A DNA stretch of 64,000 bases from Adenophora triphylla var. japonica. Taxonomy: Eukaryota > Streptophyta > Magnoliopsida > Asterales > Campanulaceae. Shown here one piece after another: positions 1 to 11,153 of the stretch. The notes under the pieces were generated by a model, which searched no databases, had not been told where the DNA came from, and saw only the letters and a program-made list of their open reading frames with translations. Within the stretch, counting starts at the first letter, position 1. Each line of letters begins with the position of its first letter. A program made the position numbers and the translations under genes. The stretch spans positions 152,501-216,500 of the forward strand of contig JAFEMH010001451.1 in the NCBI GenBank assembly GCA_022495995.1, in the 5' to 3' direction.

Positions 1-330
1 AGTTGTACATGAAAGGCACCATTTTTCGAAAAATATTTTACTTAGGACAAGGTCAGTAAGTCGTTTTACTTAGGAAGGGCGTAAAATGTTTTCTCAATTT
101 TCCGGAAAACAACCAAACACCGGAAAACGAGTTATTTTACGGAAAACACTTTCCGGAAAACAACCAAACACCGAAAAATGAGTTATTTTACGGAAAACTT
201 TTTCCGAAAAACAACCAAACAACGGAAAATATTTTACGATTTTCCGAAAAATAACCAAACAACGAAAAACGAGTTATTTTACGTAAAACATTTTCCGAAA
301 AATGTTTTACGGTGAAACAAACGAGACCTT
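1..330. repeat. Tandem repeat cluster rich in TTTTCCGGAAAA words
   Basis: Between about 110 and 312 a unit of roughly 51 bp recurs three to four times. Each unit holds AACCAAACA, then a CCGGAAAA or CCGAAAAA word, then GTTATTTTACG. The block ends in GTGAAACAAACGAGACC. CCAAACA-rich ends with TTTTCCGGAAAA palindromes occur in plant MITE and MULE-like elements, so this is probably the edge of such an element whose other end lies left of the window. No ORF is present and the family is unnamed here. Confidence 0.6.
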
Positions 331-577
331 AGTCTGTGTTGTGTTAATTTAAGGTTTTTAGTTGCTTTATTATTTAAAATAGATAATGAGACCCACTTAT
401 CATTTTCAAAACAAAAACTATCAACACACTTTCTCTTTCCCATTTTACTTTTTCTTAATTTTTATGCCAAGTTAAAGAAAATTAAACTGGGAGGGAGGGA
501 GTATCTTATTTATGGGAGTGAAAGTCCCCAAATCCCTTTAAATAGTATTCCTTATTTCTCTAAATAAATGTCTAATA

Positions 578-864
578 CTCCCTCCGTCCCAACGAAAAAG
601 TCATTTATTTCCTTTTTGGGCGTCCCATTTAAAAAATCACTTTCCCAAAAAGGAAACCTTAAATCACTATTCTCTCCACTCATTCTCTCTCCTACTTTAC
701 TTTTACACTCACAACATTCTCTTTCTTACATCACCTCCCACTCATTCTCTCTCCTATTTAATTTTTCATACTCACAACATTTAAACTTTTTCTCTTTCCT
801 ACATCACATTTCTTATTTTGCGTGCCCGACTAATTTAGTGACTCTTTCGCTGGGACGGAGGGAG
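578..864. mobile_element. Stowaway-type MITE 1
   Basis: A 287-bp non-coding element starts with CTCCCTCCGTCCC and ends with its exact inverse GGGACGGAGGGAG. It is flanked by the TA dinucleotide (576-577 and 865-866), the target duplication of Tc1/mariner-derived Stowaway MITEs. The interior is T/C-rich and contains an accidental open frame that should not be called a gene. It has no transposase and depends on a mariner-like element elsewhere. Confidence 0.9.
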
Positions 865-915
865 TATATGATTAACTTCGTTTCGTTTCATATGGTTAAA
901 TAAATTGAACTTAGA

Positions 916-1320
916 CCTAATGGGTCACGCCCAATGGTATCTTGGGTGGCTTTTCGTAGGGGAGGTCACCGGTTCGTTTCCCCCCAAGGGGAATCGTTGT
1001 GGATTAATTTCTTCCTTGGGTTTCAGGGTCCTTAGGAGCCCCCCGGGCACATCCATTCAGTTAAGGAAGCGGCATTGCTGGGCTTGCAACCTCAGTGTGG
1101 GGAGTTCAACTACCGCGTTGTAGGAGGGCTCCCTTGGGGCCAGGAGTATAAGGGGTGCTGCCACCCTGGCTGATTTGGACATATCCGCGATTTACCTCCG
1201 CTAGGACACTGTGGGGCCGATAGCTAGTGGTCCAGGACTAACTCGGCGAAGCTGGGAACCTGGGTAATCAAAAAAAAAAAAAAAATAAAAAAAAATTAAA
1301 AAAAAATTAAAAAAAAAATC
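916..1320 (+). mobile_element. tRNA-derived SINE with 16-bp target duplication
   Basis: The insert is GC-rich, unlike its AT-rich surroundings, and ends in an A-rich tail (about 1270-1318). It is bracketed by a perfect 16-bp direct repeat, ATAAATTGAACTTAGA, at 900-915 and 1321-1336. An A-box-like word (near 925-937) and a B-box-like word GGTTCGTTTCC (971-981) lie about 34 bp apart, as in tRNA-derived pol III promoters. At about 405 bp it is long for a plant SINE. A 72-codon open frame inside is accidental. The perfect duplication suggests a recent insertion. Family name not assigned. Confidence 0.85.
925..981 (+). promoter_or_regulatory. Internal pol III promoter (A and B boxes) of the SINE
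   Basis: TCACGCCCAATGG (925-937) resembles the tRNA A box TRGYNNARNGG with one extra base. GGTTCGTTTCC (971-981) matches the B box GGTTCGANNCC except at one position. The spacing fits a tRNA-like head. There is no cloverleaf with acceptor stem, so it is not a tRNA gene. Confidence 0.65.
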
Positions 1321-1336
1321 ATAAATTGAACTTAGA

Positions 1337-2078
1337 TCAAAAAAAATTATTAATATTTGATTGTCTTTACTATTTTGAAAATGATTATTGATACACTGAT
1401 AGAAATAATATTCATAATAATTTTAAATCTTATTAAGATAAATTATTTAACATTAAAATGTTGACATTTATTTTGGGATAGAGGGAGTAATTGAGATGGT
1501 TGGGCTCGGTCTGACCTGAACTGAGTGGGCCTCTAATACAATGTATTCAACTAAGCCAATCGAGCAATTTTATAAAATTTAGTGTCATGACCTTCACTGA
1601 GTCCGGCCTGTTTTGTTGAACGTAAGCCCACATTGGCCTCGAATGAGCCTTATGGCTGGAAATTGCACGAGAGCTCACCAATCTCCATAAAGTAAAATTT
1701 TTGCAGCGTCGGTTTATACGTGCCATTTGCCCTACGCCACTTGTCTCTATTCATTTTACTTATTTTAGAATTAAACAAACAGATTTTTGAAAAAAAAAAT
1801 GATTAAACAAAATAGCGTGATACTTACCTTTCGTTCTGTTCGAAATAGAATTTTTTGGAATGACATAGGGATTAAGAAAGTGTTAGCGTAACATGTGTTG
1901 TAAGTATAAAATGTGATGTATGAAATTGAAAGTGAGGTAAAAAATAGTAAATGAACAATTGTTATAAGTATGACAAGTGTGTATTATTAATAAAATATTT
2001 TCATTTTTTAGGTTTGTCCTATTTCGATTAGAACATTCAAAATGACAAAATATCATAATTCGAATAAGACGGAGGAAC
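1337..2078. other. Unannotated AT-rich intergenic stretch
   Basis: No convincing ORF, RNA gene or complete transposon was seen. GGGATAGAGGGAGTA near 1474-1488 looks like one decayed Stowaway end without a partner. A similar lone end (GGGAGGGAGGGAGTA) lies near 489-503. Confidence 0.5.
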
Positions 2079-2080
2079 TA

Positions 2081-2364
2081 CTCCCTCCGTCCCGCTAATA
2101 TTAGCACAAACACTGTTTGCGCGGGAATTAAGGAATATGATATTTTAATAAAATGTTGTGAGTGTAAAAGAATGAGTGGAGAGAGAATGAGTGGAGGGTG
2201 TAATAAATTATAATGGTGTTGTGAGTATTAAAATAATGTAGGAGAGAGAATGAGTGGGATTGGGTGAATATTTTATTAATATAAAGTTTTCTTTTTGGGA
2301 GTGTGCGGATATTAGCGGGACGCCCAAAAAGGAAAGTGTGCTAATATTAGCGGGACGGAGGGAG
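2081..2364. mobile_element. Stowaway-type MITE 2
   Basis: This 284-bp element has perfect terminal inverted repeats of about 27 bp (2081-2107 against 2338-2364). They begin CTCCCTCCGTCCC and continue with an inverted GCTAATATTAGC motif. TA duplications flank it (2079-2080, 2365-2366). The extended perfect arms mean the transcript or single strand could fold into a long hairpin. Non-coding. Confidence 0.92.
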
Positions 2365-2636
2365 TATGAAATAAAATAAAAAATATTACGTTGATAACTT
2401 AAAAATAAAAATTTATTATAATAAAATATTTTAAAACTAACTTGTAACACTTCTTAATAATTGTGATAAAGGAACTACTTTAACGTCAATATTCATGGGC
2501 CAATATTCATGGGCGAACCTAGCAAGCGGCAAGGGGCTACTACTGCCCTCGATTGACTTTTTTGTTTTTTTTTTTATCCAACTAAATTTTACTTTATAAA
2601 TACAATTATATTTCTTTCGCCCAACTAAAAAATATA
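2365..2636. other. AT-rich spacer between two MITEs
   Basis: Only a short tandem duplication of CAATATTCATGGGC (near 2490-2517) and poly-T runs are seen. No gene. Confidence 0.5.
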
Positions 2637-2896
2637 CTCCCTCCGTCCCTAAATGTTTGTCCCATTTGACTTTTCAAACATTTTAATTTAGTGATTTTGA
2701 AGCTTTAATTTTGGTTATTTTTACGAACGCTTTGAAAATTATTGATAATATACACCGCCGTTATGTAATACTCCATCCCTAAATGTTACAAGTTTTGAAA
2801 ATTTAGTGATTTTGAAGCTTTAATTTTGGAAATGAGACTAACTTTTTGGGACAAAGGAAAAGGGGAAATGGGACAAACATTTAGGGACGGAGGGAG
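2637..2896. mobile_element. Stowaway-type MITE 3 with internal duplication
   Basis: The 260-bp element starts CTCCCTCCGTCCCTAAATG and ends with the inverse, flanked by TA (2635-2636, 2897-2898). Inside, a second TACTCCATCCCTAAATG-like left end appears near 2769 and is followed by a repeat of the GTGATTTTGAAGCTTTAATTTTGG segment also seen near 2691. One half has therefore been duplicated, or two related MITEs are nested. Non-coding. Confidence 0.88.
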
Positions 2897-2964
2897 TACT
2901 TTGTTTTAGATACGAGAATTAAACTCTTATTATGGACATAAAAATTAAGTGTGAGTGAATAAAT

Positions 2965-3065
2965 GTTGTTAGTACAGATGCTCATCCCGTCCTGAACCGG
3001 CGATTCGAATCGGAACCGGACAGGCCAAGAACCGACAGGAAATCGAAATCGTTGAACCGGAACCA
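2965..3065 (+). repeat. hAT 5' target duplication, TIR and subterminal repeats
   Basis: The 8-bp duplication is followed by the TIR from 2973. GAACCGG-type words on either strand then recur to about 3065, the usual place for hAT transposase binding sites. The mirror set lies at 52862-53006. Confidence 0.75.
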
Positions 3066-3143
3066 TCTTTCATAATTTCATTGCTCAAGTTCTTCAAGTG
3101 TTCAACTTCAAATTGGCCAATTTCAAGTAAGCTTTTGTTTGAT

Positions 3144-3424
3144 CAGAAAATTTTGGGGGAAACCCGTTTCTGCATAATTTATAAAAAAAATGTTTTTAAA
3201 TATATCGACTTGGTGTTTTAAAGCCTAAACTCACTGTTTTAAGGTCTAAACTCGCTATTTTATTTTCTAACTTAAACTCACAGTTTTAACGCTTAAACTC
3301 ACTATTTTATTTTTTAGGTATTTTAAGGCCTAAAGTCAATATTTTAAGGTCTAAACTTGATATTTTTAAGGATCAAAGTGGATTTTTTATAACTTATGGA
3401 GAAACAGATTTCCCCTAAAACTTA
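3144..3424. mobile_element. MITE with TTTTGGGGGAAAC-type ends inside the hAT 5' region
   Basis: Inverted ends of about 40 bp face each other: 3144-3186 begins CAGAAAATTTTGGGGGAAAC, and the right end near 3385-3424 reads as its imperfect inverse. Direct repeats of 12 bp flank the element (CTTTTGTTTGAT at 3132-3143, CTCTTGTTTGAT at 3425-3436; one mismatch). The interior contains short repeats of a TCTAAACTCA-like word. A second copy of these ends is at 53090-53226. Non-coding; superfamily uncertain, possibly MULE-like. Confidence 0.6.
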
Positions 3425-3786
3425 CTCTTGTTTGATTCGTTTTTATTTTATACATAATTGATTAAATTCGTTTTTATTTTAATTTTTAATTACCTATTTC
3501 CAACTTCTAAATTATTAATTAGCCCAATAAAAATTTAATTTCAAGTTTCAACTTAATTCGTTTTATTTTTATAAATAATTGATTAAATTCGTTTTTATTT
3601 TTATTTTAAATTTAATTACACAATTCAACTTTAAATTTAAATTAGTAATTTTAAATTTAATTAGTAACTTTTAAGCTTTTAATTCAAATTTTAGTTTCAA
3701 CATTTAAGCTTTTTAATTAAATTTTAGGTTTATACTTCAACTTTAAATTTAAATTTATTATACCACATTACACCACTTCACAAAAA
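3425..3786 (+). other. AT-rich 5' untranslated region of the hAT gene
   Basis: Highly AT-rich with repeated TTTAAATTTAAATT and GATTAAATTCGTTTTTATTT words. No ORF. It leads directly to the transposase ATG at 3787. Confidence 0.5.
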
Positions 3787-4263
3787 ATGTCTTCAACTCG
3801 AGCCGATAAGGGCAAGAAGAAGTCAACCACTAGTAATTCAACTCCAAATCCGCATCCAATTTTTCCCGTCGATGATAGTATTTGGCAAAATATACAAGCG
3901 CATGAAACGCTCGAATTGAGCGATGACGAATTTGATACAACAAATCAAATGTGTGGTCATACCGAAGAGAGTCAAACTCAAAATGAAGCACAAGCCCGAG
4001 GTGGTGGTCAAATCCGAGGTCGAGGAGGTCGAACAATGGGGAGATCCAGTATCATAATCGTGCACTTTACAAAAGTGCCAATTGAAGGTACCAATAAATT
4101 CACTGTGTATTGCAACTATTGCACTTCAACATTTGTCTTTACCCATGGAGGTGGTTATGGATCGTTTAAAAGGCACTTAGCAGCTAAGCACCCCGACCAA
4201 GTTGGACACAATGAAGATCAAACACAACTACAAGGATTTACGAGTGGGTCATCACAAGGTACG
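3787..4263 (+). pseudogene. hAT transposase, N-terminal part with BED zinc finger
   Basis: From ATG 3787 the frame encodes a Lys/Ser/Thr-rich leader, an RGGG/RGRGGR basic stretch (residues about 71-82) and a BED-type zinc finger with C109, C112, H130 and H135 (CNYC followed by HLAAKH). BED fingers bind transposon ends in hAT transposases. The frame is cut at 4263 by the Tekay element and continues in phase at 39191 once one GTACG copy is removed: SQGT is followed by SSQLFKFD. ATG 3787 is the first in frame and is preceded by an AT-rich leader. The short N-terminus before the finger is ordinary for the family. Confidence 0.85.
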
Positions 4264-6981
4264 TGTCACACCCAGAAATCCGCAATTGACCGATCTTCGA
4301 GGAGTGACGAACAAAATGATAACATATTTGAATCCCAAACAGAGACCTATTTTTTTTTACTCACATAATAACAAACCAAAACTACATATACAAATCTTGA
4401 AACGAGTACATAAGAGTTATTATCCTCTGACCAAAATTCAAAGCTGAAACCAGCCTAAACACTAACAAACAATGAAACCTTAAACATTTTACACAAGTTA
4501 TACATACAACACCAAAGTTCATAATTTCCAAAAGACATACACTCCGACTCTAGCTTCAAAACTCTCCAGCAAAACCTTCTCAGTGTCTACTACTATCCAC
4601 CAGGGAGGGAAAATGGGAACGAAAAGGGTGAGCACAAATTTCTCAATAAGAGACTCGCTAACACATGGGGGCGGCAATGTATACATAACCCAGGCAAGCA
4701 CTAACAATCATACTGAACCCAACCACCCATTATATAATAGAGGAGTGAAATGATTACAAATGAATCAAGTTCCAAATCAAAGTTTCGAAGTCAAAATTCA
4801 ATTACACTTGAGTTGGCCAAATGCCCAAATTTATAGTCGACACTTCATCATAGTATCACGTGCATATAACACTATGATTAGAAGCCGCAAATATAACAAC
4901 CGGTGTTAAAAGTCATCTCTTGTTGAGGAATTCAAAGTTCAAATACTCAAAGTGTAAATGACAGAGTAGCAAAACTTATTAATCGAATCCAAATAAATTG
5001 ATCCAATAAACGATCACGAATAACAAAGAAAACTAATCAAATGTTTTCGATGACAAAGAATGAAAGGGTACTAGGTTAACAAGACCCCTTACCTTAGCTC
5101 CGAACTGATCCAAAACCAACGCTACAACCGCTAACAAACCTTAGTCTAACACATGAAAAGAAGAAAGTGATTCAGTAAATAATATTCGATAACAAATATT
5201 TTCAATACCCTTAACTATATCAAATTAACTTCATTTAAATATATAATTTGATCGTGAGATTTTAATAAATGAAAAGTACACATAAAGTTAATCACTTTAA
5301 ATTAAAAAATAACTCAATTCCGATTTAAAATGAAGAAGTTATGAGTTATTATAGTTTAACAAGTTTTGTTAACCTGACATGGACCAATCTGAAAATATTT
5401 TACAACCACAGGGAACAAAATGGTATTGTTACAGATACATGAACCAAATAGGATATTCGTAAACTCATTTTTAGCAATAATAACTTATCTAGCATGCTTT
5501 CAATCAAACTGTACTATTAACAGAATAAATTCAATGTCAAAGCAAGTATCAAATACGATCGAACAATCAAAATATGTATCAATAAAATGAATTACGATGA
5601 TAATATGAGTATAAAAAGAATAATAAAACTTACACAAAATCGACCCTGCATAGTCTCTCTTACCTACTAAAACAGACCGTCAAATAATTGCTCGATCGAA
5701 CCCCAAGCCATTTTCTTACGGCAAGAGCTTAAACATATAAAAATGGACACTTAGCTCTCTCTGAGATGCTTTCCATAAATTTCCTTCTTAAGAAAGCTAA
5801 TACCAAGATCAAGTATACATATCTAATATGAATGGATGAGTCAATGTTCGTTTCAAACCTAACGGTTCTTTTAATTACCGCAAGTGCACGGGTTATAATA
5901 GTATAGCTAATGCAAGTATGGGTCGATCCCACAGAGACAGTGTTTACTTTGTATGATACTTGTTTTTATATAAATATATAAATAAAATGATTGGGGAGAT
6001 ATGAATTGGTTTGAGAAAATACTAAAAACATACACAAACTACTCTAACTTATAATAAAAGTGTTCTCGGGATTTGGATTCAAACAACATATATTCATCAA
6101 ATAATCATGCTTTAAATAAAGGTTTTCATCAAAATATCAAGGATGGTACATTCAGCCTATGCTACTTTTCACGATCAAGCAAGTAACATTTGTATTCTTC
6201 ACTAATTATGCCCTATCTCTCGATGACCCATAATTAGTAAGAGTCCATTATTGCTTTGTAAAGTCCACGTACTTTCCATTCAAAGAACATCCCTAGGCCA
6301 TTAAACTACTCTCGTGATTAATGAAACCTAGTTTACTTCATATGGTTCGGCTAACCGAGATTCACAGCTACGTCCTTCTCTCGATTAACTAGGGTTCATA
6401 CAAATACAAATGTCTTTATATTTGTAGGCGTTTAAGAATGATATGAAGAAATTGTTTTAAGATGAAAATGTCATAAATCAAGGATGATACGCTAAGTTGT
6501 GCAAACTACTTATGGGTGAAGGCCTAGCACATGTATTTTAAGACTAACACAGCCTATCTCTCGTGATTCCGTTTAAGGTACTCCCACCTGTCACGAGCGG
6601 GCGACCCGACTTATCCTTCGAGGGTTCCGTATAAGTCAAAATCCGTTAAGTTCAAGTTATTCTCACGTATTCTCCACTAAAGGATCATTCCTAGGTCATT
6701 AAACTACACTTGTGATTAATGAAGCCTAGTTCAATTCATAGGATTCCGCTAACCAAGATTCTTCTCTTGATTAACTAAGAGTATACAACCAAGGACGTAT
6801 CCCTATTGTAAGTATTAAGAATGATATGAAGAGAATTGATTTGACATGGAGGAGAAGCATGAATTATAAAGATGATCACACGATTGCCGAGTTTCCAACC
6901 CCAATAATCTGGAGGATTACTCACTAGGCATTGAAATTATTATAACAAAAGAAGTAATATAAATAAGGGAAGAGAATACTT

Positions 6982-7103
6982 TTTTTTTTTTGAGGCTTGC
7001 CCACCTCAAGGCAAGCCCTTTTTTTAAGTCAATTCACTAATAAGTCCATCAACTCACTGAAATTCCCTTAAAATCCCCACCCCAGAAGCACCTAATATTA
7101 ACT
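6982..7103 (-). mobile_element. Short SINE (or SINE fragment) inside the solo LTR
   Basis: A 122-bp insert with poly-T at its left end (poly-A tail on the minus strand) is flanked by a perfect 16-bp direct repeat, AGGGAAGAGAATACTT, at 6966-6981 and 7104-7119. The tail and long duplication indicate LINE-mediated retroposition. A GGCTTGCC...GGCAAGCC inverted repeat lies beside the tail. No clear A/B boxes were seen, so it may be 5'-truncated. A related GGCAAGCCC segment near 62430-62450 is worth comparing. Confidence 0.75.
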
Positions 7104-7338
7104 AGGGAAGAGAATACTTATTCTTATAAAAGAGAGACAACGGCTGGAGAGAAATCTTTCAAATTGTATTGTGTTCACAATCTTCAAATGTGTACAAGAA
7201 CTCTAAGAACAGTTGATATTTCTTGAAGAACTGAAAATAAATATGTTGCTAGAGTGTTTTACTATTGAATCTAGATAAATTCTGATCCGTCTTGGATGTT
7301 TTCAGATCCCTTCGGATACTAAAAATTGATACAAAGGG

Positions 7339-7580
7339 GCCTTTAAATAGGCAAATCTAAGCTAGGGATGCAACTCTACAAAAAATTGTCTTCAAAAGGT
7401 GCCTTTTCAATCTGATAACAGTAAGTGCACGGCCGTGCGTTATAACTTGCACGGCCGTGCAAGCCTTGGCACCAAATTCTCTTTTCAACGAGCTTGAATG
7501 CACAGCCGCTCCACTTTTGCTGCTCGGCCGCTCCAGATTTGCACGGCCACTCTTGTTTTGATGACACGGCCGCTCCAGCT
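7339..7580 (-). promoter_or_regulatory. Putative solo-LTR promoter: TATA-like box and CG palindromes
   Basis: On the minus strand TATTTAAAGG lies at about 7339-7349. Upstream of it (higher coordinates) are palindromes GCACGGCCGTGC (7427-7438) and TTGCACGGCCGTGCAA (7447-7462), then several CGGCCGCTCC-like words up to 7580. These are candidate activator sites; no functional evidence. Confidence 0.4.
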
Positions 7581-7973
7581 GAGATTAGGCCTGGATGATC
7601 ATTTTGAATGTTGTCCCTTCCTTAGTTTTGATCCTTAAGCTCCTTATATTCATACAAATGATCCTAAAACATGTGTAAATACTCAAAGTACCATCCAAGC
7701 TCAAAATCGAAGATATATAGAAAAAGAAGCTAAAAATAAAACTAAATAGTAATAAAATCTAAGTATGATACAAATAAAATGCTATAAATGACTATAAAAT
7801 AGCCATTTATCAGTCACCCATCAATCATAAATAAATTGCCACAACTCCTGCTTAGACCACGTGATGGCCTAGTTGGTGTCAACCAAACCAAATTCTTCCA
7901 AACAAGTAATATACCTCGTGGCCCCACATCTTAAACCAAAATCAATTTCTCAAACAATCTGTCCCATATATTT

Positions 7974-8107
<134 letters not shown>

Positions 8108-8276
8108 TAACTCCTCTCATAATAAAATGCTACTTACCCAAAAATTACTACTTTAGTTTTACTATTATTATTTCTAAACCGTACACTATTTATCATTATT
8201 ATTATTTTTAAAACAATAACGCTGTTTTAAAACACAAATATATAATTAAAATGGACTAAATAATTGGGGTGTCACA

Positions 8277-8289
8277 TTCTCCCCTACTT
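8277..8289 (-). promoter_or_regulatory. Polypurine tract of the Tekay-like element
   Basis: On the minus strand AAGTAGGGGAGAA directly precedes the 3' LTR start TGTGACACC. This is the plus-strand primer site for reverse transcription. Confidence 0.8.
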
Positions 8290-8311
8290 AAAAAAAATTC
8301 AGCCCATGAAG

Positions 8312-8400
8312 TCAAATACCTGATTTTTCAAACAAATGTGGGTAATTTTTCTTCATCATTTCTTCCGACTCCCAAGTAGCTTCCTCTACTAGATGATTTC
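8312..8400 (-). pseudogene. Chromodomain C-terminus of the Tekay polyprotein (fragment)
   Basis: The minus strand encodes VEEATWESEEMMKKNYPHLF and ends at a TGA (8312-8314). The VEEATWE signature is the chromodomain end of plant chromovirus integrases, thought to steer integration to heterochromatin. The upstream half is at 32818-33105, separated by the 24.4-kb copia insertion. Joining at the ATTTC duplication gives a continuous LWRNH-LVEEATWE reading in one frame. Confidence 0.85.
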
Positions 8401-9749
8401 TGTTGGTGTTATGCCCTAGGCCTATGGTTGATAGACTTATGTGTTGACATTATTTATTATTATATGAAATGTTTATCATTTGATTATTATATGTTTTGCA
8501 TGTTTATTTATAATAATCTCTGTCCCTAATTATTATGTGAATAATTAATATAAATGTTAATGGATAATCATATGATGATTATATGCATAGAGATGCACAT
8601 TAAATTTATGGGTACTTGTTAGAGAACAAGTGACTGGACTTGATCCGTATGAGATTTATGCCATGGTCAGATGTCATAATTAAATCTCATATGGTCACTT
8701 CATTTAGTCCCGAGACCTGAGATTATCATGGCCTTACATATGATGAAAGTCATGTTTGATTTTAGTCAAACGGTATCTTAACACGATATCTATAAAGGCT
8801 ATCTTTGGCATGATCGGATTCATGATGGGAAGGATGATAAGTCAAGATGGAATTTGTCCCTCGAAAGAGAGATGTTTTGCTTGGGCCCCTCGATGAGTGA
8901 TAATGATGAAAGTGTATGGCTATACCTCAATGCGATTGGATTATCATTATACTTAAGATCGAGAAAGCATTGAACATGGTACAAGTTGACATGGACCATG
9001 ACTTGTGTTCAATATAACATCGTGAGACAAAGTGAGAAATAGAAGTGTACCATTGGAAATGTGAAATCTTACGTTATATTATTTGGGTAGACATAATGGC
9101 TTGCTAGAATCCGCTTATGTCTTATGAAGGTCGATATGATCGAGCTCATTGCCAACATAATATAATTCTATTGGGTCACACACAATTAGAATGAATTTGA
9201 TAAACCAAGGGAAGAATGATTGAGAACTCCTCAGTGACCTTGTCTGGTCGTGCGACACATCAAGGCCATGTGACCCGTGTGGTCGTGCGACACAAGAAGT
9301 CCTAAGGCGGTTTACAGAGCTGGTTTCCTAATTTGATTAGGAAACATATTTTGTACTAAAGTAGTATAAATATAACAGTCTGCAACCCTTTTAACCCTAG
9401 CCGAAATTCTCAAAAGAAAAACACTATATTCTCAATATTCTTCCAAGGTTTAGAGATCTAGCAATCTTCAAGAAAAGTTCTTGGATTCATTCAAAGGTGT
9501 GGATACCGAAAGAGGGTCTTCGCTCATTCATTGATCAAGGCCTAGAGTTCAAGCAATCTGAAGAACGAAGTTTGTGACTTGAAATCACGTTATTGAATCG
9601 TTCGATAGCTCAAGAACGGAAATCGTTCAAGGTTGGTTACATCTATCTCATATGATTCAATTTAATTGTATAGAACGGATCCTAGGGTCCTTGGGCTTTA
9701 TGTTATTTGATGCTTTATTCCGCTGCGCATGGACCCGTAAAACCCAACA
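8401..9749 (+). repeat. 5' LTR of the Angela-like element
   Basis: 1349 bp, TGTTGG ... CCAACA, nearly identical to 31466-32812 with scattered substitutions and a few small indels. It contains the promoter (TATA at 9365-9372) and two copies of GGTCGTGCGACACA upstream. Confidence 0.95.
9246..9372 (+). promoter_or_regulatory. Angela LTR promoter: TATA box and GTCGTGCGAC pair
   Basis: TATAAATA at 9365-9372 is preceded by two exact copies of GGTCGTGCGACACA at 9246-9259 and 9281-9294. The core GTCG-TG-CGAC is an interrupted palindrome. The same arrangement is in the right LTR (TATA at 32427-32434). Confidence 0.6.
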
Positions 9750-11153
9750 GTGATATCAGAGCCCCGTTCGTATAATTAAGTTTGAATTAACATGCTAAGA
9801 AAAGTGATATAAATTGTTTATATATGTTCCTTGCATGTTTTGTATGTGATAGATTAATTGTTTTTGAAACAATATGCCTAAATCGTGTTCTATTGATATT
9901 GAATTAAATCTGTTAAAGGTCGTTTGCATGATTTAATTGCTCTGTGATTTATAATTGATTGAATTCTGCAAATCTGCAAAACTGGCCTTATGGTGTCACG
10001 CGACATAGTAGGTCTGTGTCACGCGACAAACCATGACTAATGGCCTCTCTAGGTCGTGCGACATATCGTGACTCTGGGAGTCTCTGTCACGCGACAAAAC
10101 ATGTCTAATCTGGGCAGAATCAGTTTGTTAGACAATTTTGCTAATCTGTGAATGTGTTTTACAACCTGATATGTTTATGTATTGATCTGGATGCTATAAA
10201 TTAATGGAATTAAGTTTATAGGCTTATGCTAGATTAATTCAAGATGTGTGCATGCTTAATTGTTTAAAATATGATTTTATTAATTGTTGCGATGCATGTA
10301 TTATATGTTCTTACATGTTAAGAATCCTGTTTTATGTTTAGTTGAAATATTGCATTGTAGTTTCCTAATATGTTTAGATTTAAACATTGAAATTTAGGTT
10401 TTATGATTGTTTATGAGAAACAAGTCATTTTACGCAAGATTTAAAAGGAAATTAATTTTTTATAAAAGGTGTTGATTATGTTGCAAATCGGAGCTGATTT
10501 CTGATTGTGCATGTCTAGGAAAGTTCTGTCGAAGGAGAGATTTGGTACTTAAGTAGTCCTTGTGGCTCACCTATCTTCCTGGGAACTTACCTGGTGCACG
10601 ATTATGATTATCTTTGCTGATACGCTTATAATCTACTTTAAAGAACCTTCATTTAACTTTTAAGGTCTTTATGCCAATTCATGATTAAAACACTTGAGAC
10701 CATTCGGGTAGTTTTGGGTGGGCTTGCCATAGCAAGGTACTTTGATTCTATTCGTCTGCGAGCAAGATGAGGAAATGGTGGTTCCTATACGTTTAAAATG
10801 AATGAACTTAATTGGGTTATCAAAATGGTTTTGGACCCAAGGCATAAGATGAGATTAAAATATGCTTAGACATATGATGTCTTGAATAAAATCTCATAAA
10901 AGATCTAAGAGTCATATATGTGATATGATTGATGTTTCTACCTAATTAATTTAATTTTGAGCGGTTTGCCATAGCAAACTTGAAATTAAATCAAAGTTGG
11001 ATCTTAGCCCATTAAATGTATATTATGCTTATTTGCATTGGAAGGTGTATAATTTAGTGTGAGCATTTATTTGTTATAAATGCATTATACTTTTCATATA
11101 ATATGTGTTACTTAGATGTGCTCATATTTTATGCGTATCTTTTTGTAGAATAA
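9750..11153 (+). other. Untranslated leader of the Angela-like element, with primer site
   Basis: TGATATCAGAGCC at 9751-9763 is one base off the usual tRNA-iMet primer-binding site. About 1.4 kb of AT-rich leader without ORFs follows. Near its start, GTCACGCGACA occurs three times (about 9994, 10018 and 10085) and GTCGTGCGACA once (about 10053), repeating the CG-rich word of the LTR promoter. Confidence 0.75.

Larger units (their letters stand above)
5845..7812 (-). mobile_element. Solo LTR inserted in the Tekay 3' LTR
   Basis: The other Tekay LTR runs directly through this point (AAGTCACCCATC), so 1968 bp are foreign. The insert starts TGTTCG and ends TTTATCA, flanked by GTCAA (5840-5844) and GTCAC (7813-7817), an imperfect 5-bp duplication. 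There is no coding domain, primer site or second LTR, which fits an LTR-LTR recombination remnant. It contains two diverged copies of a CATTAAACTAC...GATTAATGAA segment (about 6300 and 6690). A minus-strand TATTTAAAGG box near 7339-7349 suggests minus orientation. Lineage is probably gypsy but not certain. Confidence 0.75.

Noticed and set aside
925..981. A tRNA gene
   Set aside because: A and B boxes are present but there is no cloverleaf or acceptor stem, and the A-rich tail with target duplication identifies a SINE.
568..1123. Two open frames of 111 and 72 codons
   Set aside because: The first spans a Stowaway MITE including its ends; the second lies in the SINE body. Neither resembles a protein family.
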